Origin: Nostoc sp. UHCC 0302
Lineage (GTDB): Bacteria > Cyanobacteriota > Cyanobacteriia > Cyanobacteriales > Nostocaceae
Direction: 5' to 3'
Length of the DNA: 64,000 nt
Assembly (NCBI RefSeq): GCF_038096175.1
Contig: NZ_CP151099.1
Span: 7,604,001-7,668,000 of the forward strand
Below the pieces are notes generated by a model that had not been told where the DNA came from, searched no databases, and saw only the letters and a program-made list of their open reading frames with translations. Below are positions 26,616-33,212 of the stretch, piece after piece. Each line of letters starts with the position of its first letter. Position 1 is the first letter of the stretch. The position numbers and the translations under genes are program-made.

Positions 26616-27044
26616 TTCCAACCCTCCTCATACTGCTGAAGTTGGCAATTAGAGAAATTTCTCATCTTAAAAAATTTAATGGCTCGATACATGATGTATC
26701 GTGGATTGTTACCCAATGTCAATTGAACAACGAACTATATTCAAAACTCTTAAACTGCTAGCTTATCAGTACTACTTGGTATTAATTGGGATTGTTTGTG
26801 CTGGCAATATCTAACCCTAAGCGCTTCTTTCAAAGACGCTGGATGATAGGTAAAGCTATGCATAAAAGCTTTTGGAATAATATATTTTTCTTAATATATT
26901 GTGACTTTATGCTTCAAAAGACAATTTTTTGACTATAAAGTCACGAAAATGAAAAATTATAAATGGGCAAAATTCTTAAAGATTTTTATTTACATTGAAA
27001 TGGCTGAAACTATTAATTTTAAAAGCCAACCATAATATTAATTG
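26616..27044. other. upstream region of carbon operon and AT-rich gap
   Basis: Contains the two palindromes near the operon and, further left, GTGACTTTA (26901-26909) with TAAAGTCAC (26936-26944), a 9-bp inverted repeat of unknown role. No gene seen before 27045. Confidence 0.45.
26685..26701. promoter_or_regulatory. palindrome upstream of the sbtA-like operon
   Basis: CGATACAT-G-ATGTATCG is a perfect 8-bp inverted repeat 69 bases before the start of the transporter gene. A second palindrome GAGAAATTTCTC lies at 26652-26663. Their position suits an operator for the operon; the regulator is unknown (LysR-type regulators control such genes in other cyanobacteria). Confidence 0.45.
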
Positions 27045-27299
27045 ATGAAGAAGCTTTTATTTCTCTGTAGTCAGAACAGATTGCGTAGTCTCACGGCTGA
27101 AGCTGTGTTTTTTGAGTATGAAGGACTTGAGGTATAAACCGCGATGCCGAAGTACTTGTTTCCACGGAAGCCATTGAATGGGTTGATATTATCTTTGTGA
27201 TGGAAAAATCACATAGAAACAAGTTATCAAAAAATTTCCAGCCTTTTCTTAAAGGTAAGAAAATAATCTGTTTGGATATCCCAGATGAATATGAATATA
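27045..27299 (+). pseudogene. low-molecular-weight tyrosine-phosphatase-like gene, frameshifted and truncated by an IS
   Basis: ATG at 27045 begins MKKLLFLCSQNRLRSLTAEA, where C-x5-R (CSQNRLR) is the phosphatase loop of the LMW-PTP family. The frame stops at TAA 27135-27137. Immediately after, in another frame, the protein continues as NRDAEVLVSTEAIEWVDIIF then VMEKSHRNKLSKNF and ends LDIPDEYEY at 27297, exactly at the terminal repeat of an IS630 element. The missing piece between the halves (about SAG and neighbours) implies a small out-of-frame deletion. The C-terminal 15 or so residues are absent and are not seen on the far side of the IS. Confidence 0.8.
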
Positions 27300-28382
27300 G
27301 GACTAGTATTTGATTTTTGAAAAAGCTCCGTACATTTGAAGAGTCGCAAAATCAAAGTTAGTGTGTCGGAGAACCACTCAAACATCCATTTGAGATGAGA
27401 GAACGAAGGAATCAAAGCACAGAAACGCCACACCCAGGTTTTAGCTTGTAACCAAATATCCTCAATTGGGTTTTGTGATGGGCAATTAGGAGCGAAGCGA
27501 ATGCAATGAATTTTCCACTGCTCTTGAGACAAACCAAGGTTTATCTCTCCTAAAAATTTTTGAACCAGATGTGAACGATGGTAAGAAGCACCATCCCAAA
27601 AAAGAAGTACTCGTTGGTTGGGAGACTGGTCTAATAAATAACGTAAATAATCAATCGTATTGTTTGAGTTACCAGCATTATAAGCTTTAAGAAGTAACTT
27701 GCCATCCAGATAATCAACCGCCCCGTAGTATGTCTGTTTCTCTCGTTCGTTAACGATGCCAATTGCTATTTCTTGGTTAGTTTTTCCCCAGACATAACCA
27801 GTTACGTCTCCCCATAACAGATGGCACTCATCTATTAGTAATACTTTCAGTCTTCTTGCTTCTATCTCCTCTCTGTTACTTGCCAACAATGTTTCAATCT
27901 ATTTTTTTTTTGCAGCTACAGCCTCAATGTCCGCCTTTGGGTTCAAGCCAGTAGTTTTTTTCCAACTAATTCCCGCCGCGTCAAATAAATCATAATAACT
28001 CAGTTTCGATTCGTAGATGACATCATATTCAAAAGCCAATTTGTACTCCAGTTCACCAAGCTCCCAAATATCCTTAGTTTGCAACTAACTTAATATTTCT
28101 TGTTGCTGTTCATCGCTTAGGTAACTCTTTCTGCCTTTATAATTTAAGCGCAATCCGCAAATTCCATATTCCTTATAAGCTTGCTTCCAGTAAGTTAATT
28201 GAACCAACAGATACATCTAAAATTGTTTGAATTTCCTCATACTTGTAGCCTTGATAAACCAGTTTCACTGCCAAAGCTTTTCTTACCTCACGGGCATCTG
28301 GGCGATTATCTATAAATTCTTGTAGTTCTGCGATGGCTACGCCCGCCGCAGGCATCGCAGGTTGTAGATGCTGGTCTATCAT
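27227..28382 (-). pseudogene. IS630-family transposase, inactivated
   Basis: Read from 28382 downwards: an N-terminal helix-turn-helix region (VRKALAVKLVYQGYKYEEIQ), a frameshift near 28200, continuation as WKQAYKEYGICGLRLNYKG, an in-frame TAG at 28085, further coding, a second in-frame TAG at 27899, then the catalytic domain. The DDE residues are visible: VLLIDECHLLWGD, LLFWDGASYHRS and SQNPIEDIWLQAK. The frame runs out of the element into flanking DNA because no stop occurs before the terminal repeat. At least three lesions make it non-functional. Confidence 0.85.
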
Positions 28383-28454
28383 TGTTCGTTATTAGACAGA
28401 TATATTCCTCTGTATTATTTCGCACACTTTTTCATAAATCAAATATGATTTCTA
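27298..28454 (-). mobile_element. IS630-family element, degenerate (IS-1)
   Basis: Ends show imperfect ~30-bp inverted repeats: the left end reads inward TAGGACTAGTATTTGATTTT, the right end inward TAGAAATCATATTTGATTTA, and both go on with TGAAAAAG. Flanking TA dinucleotides (27296-27297 and 28455-28456) fit the TA target of this family. The transposase gene inside is broken, so the copy is not autonomous. It lies between the truncated phosphatase gene and the SLATT gene, whose ATG directly abuts its right end. Confidence 0.8.
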
Positions 28455-28844
28455 TATGAATAATATTATTCAAGAAATAGAGAAATTAAATAAAGATTCT
28501 AGAACTGTTAAGACAGCGCATTTTTTGGCTTTTCAAAAAAAAACAAAAAATACATAGAATTTTAGGTATATATATTATCACAATAAACGTTATAGTTTTT
28601 TCTCCTTTGTTTGAAATTTTAACACTAAAAAATATAGTATTTATAATAAAAATTTTATCTATTATTTCAGCATCTTTAGCAGCAACCCAAACCTTTTTTA
28701 ATTATCAAAAAGAAATTGAATTACATTTAAGTGCTGAGAAGCGTATGCAAATATTTATCGTCAATCTAAGTAGGTAGGTGCCAAAAAAGTCAGCTATGTT
28801 AAGATATGTAAAGACTGATAATGCATCTACAAGGTAGTTGGTGT

Positions 28845-29300
28845 ATGGGTGCGCGTTTAAGGGTATTTCTGACTCCTGAGCAAGACCAAACTTTACTAAA
28901 TCTGAGAAAACAGGATGTACCACAGAAAGTCAAAGACAGGGCGGAAATAATCAGGCTAAATGCACATGGTTGGTATGTAGAGAAGATAGCAGATCACTTT
29001 GATTGTCACAAAAAAACAGTCACAAAAGTTTTGCATCAATGGCAAAAACTGGGCACAGAAGGGCTTTGGGAATCTCCTGGGCGAGGGGGGAAACCAAAGT
29101 GGCTTGAGGATGACATGATATTTTTAGAAGAATGCCTCAGAAACGAGCCACGCACATACAATAGTTCTCAGTTAGCTTTGAAGTTGAAAACAGAACGCAA
29201 CGTTGAGATGAGTGCCGACAGATTAAGACGGGTACTCAAAAAAAGGGGGTCGATTGGAAACGGACAAGGAAAAGCCATAAAGGAAAACAAGACCCAGTAG
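28845..29300 (+). CDS. IS630 transposase, orfA (DNA-binding part)
   Basis: About 151 residues from ATG 28845 (MGARLRVFLTPEQ); an ATG at 28821 also exists. It contains the two helix-turn-helix regions of IS630/Tc1-type transposases: VKDRAEIIRLNAHGWYVEKI and DCHKKTVTKVLHQWQKLGTE, then SADRLRRVLKKRG. The frame ends shortly after the A7G5 run at 29238-29249, where a -1 shift would continue into the catalytic frame (DWKRTRKSHKGKQDP). Full transposase is expected only from the fused product. Confidence 0.85.
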   Translation: MGARLRVFLTPEQDQTLLNLRKQDVPQKVKDRAEIIRLNAHGWYVEKIADHFDCHKKTVTKVLHQWQKLGTEGLWESPGRGGKPKWLEDDMIFLEECLRNEPRTYNSSQLALKLKTERNVEMSADRLRRVLKKRGSIGNGQGKAIKENKTQ

Positions 29301-29329
29301 CACGAGCAAACAAGCAAGCAGACCTAGAC

Positions 29330-29899
29330 ATGTTGGAATTAGCTGCTGCCACTGGTGAAATAGACCTGAAATACCTAGACGAGTCAGGGTTCTGTATGTG
29401 GAGCGAACCTAGTTATACATATTACTTTAGAGGTGAGCAAAAACGGTTAGAACAGACTAAACGCCGTGGTCGCAGATTAAGTATTATCGGGCTTCTCCAA
29501 CCTTTAATCAGTTTTGTTTACGGTTTAGTTATCGGTGGTGTTGACCGTAAATCTTATATAGAAATGATGGAGAAAGAAGCCAAACAAGCCCAAGAAACTG
29601 GACGTATCAGCGTGATTGTGCAAGATAACGGGCCAATACATCGCTGCCAAGAAGTTCAACAATTGTGGAAAAAATGGGAAAGTCAGGGTTTGTACATCTT
29701 TTTTCTCCCGAAATATTGCTCAGAAATGAATCCAATTGAATTGGAATGGCAACATCTCAAGAAAGATGAGTTATCCGGGCAAGCATTTGATGATGAGCTA
29801 GATCTCGCTTACGCCGTCATCAATGGTGTTCAAGCTAGAGGAAAAAAAAACAATCACAACACACATCGTGTAAAATTTAGCTCTAGATTATCAACTTAA
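29330..29899 (+). CDS. IS630 transposase, orfB (DDE catalytic part)
   Basis: 189 residues from the internal ATG; the open -1 frame extends left to the slippery run. DDE superendonuclease residues: LKYLDESGFCMWSE (first Asp), ISVIVQDNGPIHRC (second Asp) and KYCSEMNPIELEWQHLKKDE (Glu). It has no DNA-binding domain of its own, so it should be made as a frameshift fusion with orfA. It ends 40 bases inside the right inverted repeat. No inactivating lesion seen. Confidence 0.85.
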   Translation: MLELAAATGEIDLKYLDESGFCMWSEPSYTYYFRGEQKRLEQTKRRGRRLSIIGLLQPLISFVYGLVIGGVDRKSYIEMMEKEAKQAQETGRISVIVQDNGPIHRCQEVQQLWKKWESQGLYIFFLPKYCSEMNPIELEWQHLKKDELSGQAFDDELDLAYAVINGVQARGKKNNHNTHRVKFSSRLST

Positions 29900-30258
29900 G
29901 ATTTTGTTACATAGTAGAAAATTTCGGTGCCTACCTACTTAGATTTCTTTTAGCACAATATACAGATAATTTAATAGGAAATGATAATTTTTTGAAAGAT
30001 TCTCAAGCATTGCTTAAAAATTATTTAAATGCAAATAATATTTATAAAACGTGTGTGCCATCTAATAAAGAATATAGCGAAGCTGTTAAGTCAAATGAAA
30101 AACGGACTCAGTAATTAATTATTTTCTGCTCTACCTAATTGATCGCGCTTTATGTCGGCTTATAGTAGTTTGGGGTTTTTGAGCGACCAGAGGTGAACAA
30201 TGGTTTACAAGTTAGATTAGAGCAATAATCCGTAAGTAAGTTTTACGAGCCAAAAATT

Positions 30259-30576
30259 TTAATACAGCACACTGCTTAACCCACGATTCTTTATCAAGTG
30301 CAGTAGCTTAAGAGATGCTCCACTAGGCCGCTTTTGTCCTATTTCCCATTTTTGAACTGTTGAAGGACTTATATTCAAAATACGTGCAAAAACAGCTTGA
30401 CTGACTTTATATGATTCCCGTATTTCTTTAATTTGACTAGGTTCTAGAGGCTCAATAGGAGGTAGACATAGGTGTTCAAATTCGCGCAATGTAGTTTGAT
30501 TCATTAGCCCAGCTTTGTGTAGGTCTTTTGCTGTCTCATGAACTGCTTCAAGAATTGCTGATTTTTTCTGACGCAT
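30259..30576 (-). CDS. HigA-like HTH antitoxin
   Basis: 105 residues. The C-terminal half is an XRE/HTH_3 domain: IKEIRESYKVSQAVFARILN then ISPSTVQKWEIGQKRPSGAS, the pattern of HigA2-type antitoxins. The N-terminal half (ILEAVHETAKDLHKAGLMNQ) is helical and likely binds the toxin. Its start overlaps the last 29 bases of the upstream toxin gene, toxin-first order as in higBA. Since that toxin is disrupted, this gene survives as an orphan antitoxin/repressor, perhaps still acting on the palindrome at 31140-31166. The frame is intact. Confidence 0.85.
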   Translation of the reverse strand: MRQKKSAILEAVHETAKDLHKAGLMNQTTLREFEHLCLPPIEPLEPSQIKEIRESYKVSQAVFARILNISPSTVQKWEIGQKRPSGASLKLLHLIKNRGLSSVLY

Positions 30577-31121
30577 TACAAATCACCTCTATTAACGCAT
30601 TACTATTTTTTGCCTGCTCAAGCTCTTCTGGTGTATAAGCAAGTAATTGCTTGGATAACATTTTCAGAGCTTCTTCTTCATCTTTGTCAATGTTGCTGCG
30701 TTCGTTTTTTGAAAAGCCAAAAATAAAAAACCAACGATCTTCATTATTAGCCCTGTTCTGTCACTTTCGGAAAACAATAATCGTAGCTAAACATTGGAGC
30801 CTTTATTTAATCAAACTTTGAGCCTTTCTTTTCTAATAGAAATTAAAATTTCTAGCCAAAAGCTGAAAAATTAAGCTCTGAAAGGCTTTCAGGGATTGGC
30901 TTTTCCCAGTTTGACATAACAGGGTTAGTAACTATTAGTGTCCGAAATCCACCACTCTTACCTTTCCCTGGTTTTGCTATGCGTTTTTTAAACAGTCCAC
31001 CTCCTAGGTCAGCATCATAAAGCCCTGCTGCCATTTCGTTTACAGCATTACAGAGACTAAGATTGTTTAAGCCGTACTTTCGCGCCCAACGGTCAAAAGT
31101 ACGGTTTTTGTAAATTTTCAT
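30548..31121 (-). pseudogene. RelE/HigB-type toxin gene interrupted by a MITE
   Basis: ATG at 31121 gives MKIYKNRTFDRWARKYGL, a middle GKGKSGGFRTLIVTN, then the frame enters the MITE and ends after 24 foreign residues at 30852. On the other side the same protein resumes NNEDRWFFIFGFSKNERSNI and DEEEALKMLSKQLLAYTPEE up to TGA at 30548-30550. Deleting the MITE plus one TTAG copy joins GTT ACT AAT AAT GAA in frame, restoring a ~132-residue toxin of the RelE type (PF06296-like), with the SGGFR and DRWFFIFGF core strands. Antitoxin gene follows with overlap. Confidence 0.87.
30751..30924. mobile_element. MITE, 174 bp, inside the toxin gene
   Basis: Terminal inverted repeats CCCTGTTCTGTCA (30751-30763) and TGACATAACAGGG (30912-30924) differ at one position. 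TTAG flanks both sides (30747-30750, 30925-30928), a 4-bp target duplication. There is no coding capacity. The parental transposase is not in this window (the IS630 elements here use TA targets and different ends). Confidence 0.88.
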
Positions 31122-31139
31122 TTTATAGTCTCTTCGGTT

Positions 31140-31166
31140 AAAGTATAGCACCTAGTCCTATACTTT
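31140..31166. promoter_or_regulatory. operator-like palindrome upstream of the toxin-antitoxin operon
   Basis: AAAGTATAG (31140-31148) and CTATACTTT (31158-31166) form a perfect 9-bp inverted repeat with a 9-base spacer, starting 19 bases upstream of the toxin ATG on the minus strand. The proximal arm contains TATACT, a good -10 element, so binding of the HTH antitoxin there would block its own promoter, the usual TA autoregulation. Confidence 0.6.
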
Positions 31167-31283
31167 AGAGAATTCTTACGGGATGCTATTACAGCAGCTG
31201 AGTTGAAAGTCAAGCTCATTGGTAATACCATTTCACTAAAAAAATGATAAAGATATTTAAGTAAGAAATATAAGCAGACGTTC

Positions 31284-31784
31284 ATGGCTGGAGTCACCAA
31301 AGTAAAAATAAAAGAGTCAGCAGAGGAATTACGTGAACTGCTGAGAAAACAAAAAACAGCATTAGGTAAAGAACGTATAAGCGCGTTGTATTTATTGAAA
31401 ATAGGGCAGGTAAAGACAATACAAGATTTGGCTGTGGTGTTGGGAAGAGGGAGTGCGACAGTACAAAGGTGGTTAAAGGCTTATACAGAAACGGGAATTG
31501 TCAGTCTGGTATCAAGAAAAAAGGGTTCAGGGCGGCCGCCGCTCATTAACAAGGATGCTCAAGAACAGCTTTTAAAAGAATTAGAAGAACCGCAAGGATT
31601 CAAAAGTTATGAAGAAATCCGAACATGGTTAAAAGCGGTGGAGGGTGTAGAAGCGTCATACAAAGTAGTACATGACACGGTGCGTTATCGAATGAAAGCG
31701 AAGCTAAAAGTGCCGCGTGCAGTAGGGATAAAACACAAAGAAGAAGCAGAATCAGAGTTAAAAAAAAACTGCCTCAATACTTAG
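31284..31784 (+). CDS. IS630 transposase, orfA (DNA-binding part)
   Basis: 166 residues. N-terminal HTH (ERISALYLLKIGQVKTIQDL, then VLGRGSATVQRWLKAYTETG), a GSGRPPLIN linker that resembles the AT-hook-like segment of IS630 transposases, and a second HTH (FKSYEEIRTWLKAVEGVEAS). It terminates at TAG 31782-31784 just after an A9 run (31760-31768). A -1 slip there reads on as LPQYLEVIKKH into orfB, a likely programmed frameshift. Confidence 0.87.
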   Translation: MAGVTKVKIKESAEELRELLRKQKTALGKERISALYLLKIGQVKTIQDLAVVLGRGSATVQRWLKAYTETGIVSLVSRKKGSGRPPLINKDAQEQLLKELEEPQGFKSYEEIRTWLKAVEGVEASYKVVHDTVRYRMKAKLKVPRAVGIKHKEEAESELKKNCLNT

Positions 31785-31786
31785 AA

Positions 31787-32356
31787 GTGATTAAAAAACA
31801 CGTTATTGCACCAATAGATAAAAACAGAAGAATTAGATATTGGTGTGAAGATGAAAGCCGTGTTGGGTTGAAAACTGAAGCTGGCAGATTAATTACAATA
31901 AAAGGTGTCAAGCCTGTTGGTATTATGCAATGGAACCGAGATAATTTTTATTTATATGGATTAGTAGAACCATTAACTGGAGAGTATTTTATCTGGGAAT
32001 TCTCTCATTTAAATGCAGCTTGTTTTCAGATTTTTTTAGAAAAGTTTTCTGCCACTTATGCCCAAGATATACATATCATTCAGTTAGATAATGGTGCTTT
32101 TCATTTTAGTCAGCATCTACAGATACCAGAGAATATAATTTTATTGTTTCAACCTCCACATACACCGCAAGTTAATCCTATCGAGCGATTATGGGAGGAA
32201 GTTAAAAGACATTTAGCTTGGGAGAGCTTTGGAACTTTAGATGAATTGAGGCAATTTATCTGGAAGCGTTTGGAGAAATTAAACACATCAATCGTTGCTT
32301 CTATTACAGGTTGGGATTTTATTCTTGATGCTTTATTTGAATCAAATTTTTCGTGA
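31787..32356 (+). CDS. IS630 transposase, orfB (DDE catalytic part)
   Basis: 189 residues from a GTG in the -1 frame. Catalytic residues: IRYWCEDESRVGLKTE (first Asp region), IHIIQLDNGAFHFS (second Asp) and PQVNPIERLWEEVKRHL (Glu). The stop TGA (32354-32356) lies in the right terminal repeat. It needs fusion with orfA for DNA binding. The element therefore appears intact. Confidence 0.87.
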   Translation: MIKKHVIAPIDKNRRIRYWCEDESRVGLKTEAGRLITIKGVKPVGIMQWNRDNFYLYGLVEPLTGEYFIWEFSHLNAACFQIFLEKFSATYAQDIHIIQLDNGAFHFSQHLQIPENIILLFQPPHTPQVNPIERLWEEVKRHLAWESFGTLDELRQFIWKRLEKLNTSIVASITGWDFILDALFESNFS

Positions 32357-32363
32357 ATTGGTA

Positions 32364-32421
32364 TAAAGGCTGGCGAGTTAAGCGTGCTGACCTGGAAGAG
32401 TATGTTGAGAAGCTGTTTTGA
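32364..32421 (+). pseudogene. C-terminal fragment of an excisionase-like HTH protein, cut by IS-3
   Basis: The frame reads YKGWRVKRADLEEYVEKLF then TGA, the usual end of small HTH_17/excisionase domains. On the left side of IS-3, 31158-31227 reads LYFREFLRDAITAAELKVKL and IGN in the plus direction, a plausible preceding part, but no start codon precedes it and simple removal of the IS does not restore one frame. So the gene had further lesions. Confidence 0.5.
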
Positions 32422-32774
32422 ATTCCGCCAAACTACGACAGAGTAAAACTCGCCAATCACTGAATAGTATTTTGGCGAGGTTCGATATTTGGCGAGATTT
32501 ATAAACAAGCAGTCAGCAGCAGATTACCTGGGTATAAGTGTTAGGGCGTTGGAGGGTTATGTCCAGCAGGGGCGAATCAGCGTGAAGTATGAGAAAGGTA
32601 AAACTCTCCCGACTGCGAACTTTGACCCAACAGAACTAGATCAACCAACTATAAAACCAGCTTTTGAATCTCGCCAAATAGCTACAGAGCAACAGCCAGA
32701 TACAGGTAAACTCACTCCTGACTCTGGCGTAGCTGTTTTGAATTCCGCCAAACTGCGACAGTGTAAAACTCGCC
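32411..32774. repeat. 44-bp direct repeat pair (32411-32454 and 32731-32774)
   Basis: Two copies, 320 bases apart, identical except at two positions; each begins AGCTGTTTTGAATTCCGCC and ends AAAACTCGCC. They bracket the HTH gene at 32489 and overlap its 3' part, so the segment between them might be a duplication product or a small mobile unit. Confidence 0.8.
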
Positions 32775-32803
32775 TTCTTCATAGAACAGGTATAACTCTT
32801 TGA
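32489..32803 (+). CDS. small HTH (MerR/excisionase-like) DNA-binding protein
   Basis: 104 residues from TTG at 32489. KQSAADYLGISVRALEGYVQ with QGRISVKYEKGKTL is a winged-HTH_17-like domain as in excisionases and small plasmid or island regulators. The rest (residues ~50-104) is polar and unlike known domains, and its last 25 codons come from the second copy of the 44-bp repeat, so the natural C-terminus may have been altered. Its start codon lies in a TTTGGCGAG motif that recurs in both orientations nearby. Possibly a partial duplicate of the broken HTH gene just upstream. Confidence 0.55.
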   Translation: MARFINKQSAADYLGISVRALEGYVQQGRISVKYEKGKTLPTANFDPTELDQPTIKPAFESRQIATEQQPDTGKLTPDSGVAVLNSAKLRQCKTRLLHRTGITL

Positions 32804-33212
32804 AACGTTGGCGACATTTGACGAGTTTCAATACCAGTATTCATGATAGCGATCGCTGTCATAGCTCCTCTTTATATAACAAATGATTGCAGACATCAGC
32901 CGATTGAGCAAGTTTGTGTTGTCTAAACTTGAGTTTTTTAAGGGCTAAAGAGGATCAATTCAAATATAGATTTTAACCAATGGTATTTAGAATTTATAAG
33001 CTATTTATTAATGATATTTCTGGCAAGTAAGAAAAAAAGTAAGAAAAATTTTGATTAGTCAGTTAAAAGGCTTGAATAGCAAGGTTTTCGGGAGCCAATG
33101 CTGTTCACTGTTGCGCGGTCGTGGTTTGTTGGGTGTAAGCCTTGGGTTCAGAAGGAGGAAGCCTCGGTGAGATAATATTTTGATTACCCACAGTTGAGTT
33201 CTGAGGTTAGCA
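32804..33212. other. intergenic region before the DUF4157 gene
   Basis: 409 bases with no coding frame. A GAGG ribosome binding site lies 8-11 bases before the DUF4157 ATG. GGAGGAAGCCTCGG (33151-33164) has weak dyad symmetry. No other feature recognised. Confidence 0.45.

Larger units (their letters stand above)
28769..29939 (+). mobile_element. IS630-family element with two-frame transposase (IS-2)
   Basis: 1171 bp bounded by inverted repeats AGTAGGTAGGTGCC (28769-28782) and GGTGCCTACCTACT (29926-29939; 12 of 14 positions complementary), with TA duplicated on each side (28767-28768, 29940-29941). It carries a transposase split over two overlapping frames joined by a probable -1 frameshift and looks intact. 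It sits inside the SLATT gene. Confidence 0.88.
28456..30114 (+). pseudogene. SLATT-type two-TM protein gene, frameshifted and split by an IS630 element
   Basis: The rebuilt protein is ~180 residues: MNNIIQEIEKLNKDSRTVKT, then after a shift in an A-rich run near 28550, HRILGIYIITINVIVFSPLF and IKILSIISASLAATQTFFNY (two membrane segments), QKEIELHLSAEK, and after a one-base loss near 28743 YANIYRQSRFLLAQYTDNLI across the IS boundary, ending VKSNEKRTQ at 30114. Removing the IS plus one TA joins the frame exactly (CAA TCT AGA TTT). The pattern (helix, two TM segments, cytoplasmic helical SAEKYANLRR-like tail) is that of SLATT proteins, predicted pore-forming effectors of nucleotide-signalled defence. 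Clearly non-functional now. Confidence 0.72.
31228..32361 (+). mobile_element. IS630-family element with two-frame transposase (IS-3)
   Basis: 1134 bp with short ends CCATTTCAC (31228-31236) and GTGAATTGG (32353-32361), nearly perfect inverted repeats, flanked by TA (31226-31227, 32362-32363). It holds a two-frame transposase and splits an excisionase-like HTH gene. Its sequence is unrelated at DNA level to IS-1 and IS-2. Confidence 0.85.

Noticed and set aside
28376-28456. A conserved promoter shared with 35689-35770
   Set aside because: The shared segment coincides with the end of an IS630 element (terminal repeat plus transposase start codon), so an IS origin explains it better, though both views remain testable.
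29238-29330. IS-2 transposase as a pseudogene
   Set aside because: The single frame break lies on an A7G5 slippery run with both domains intact, which fits programmed frameshifting better than decay; IS-1, with several lesions, is the real pseudogene.
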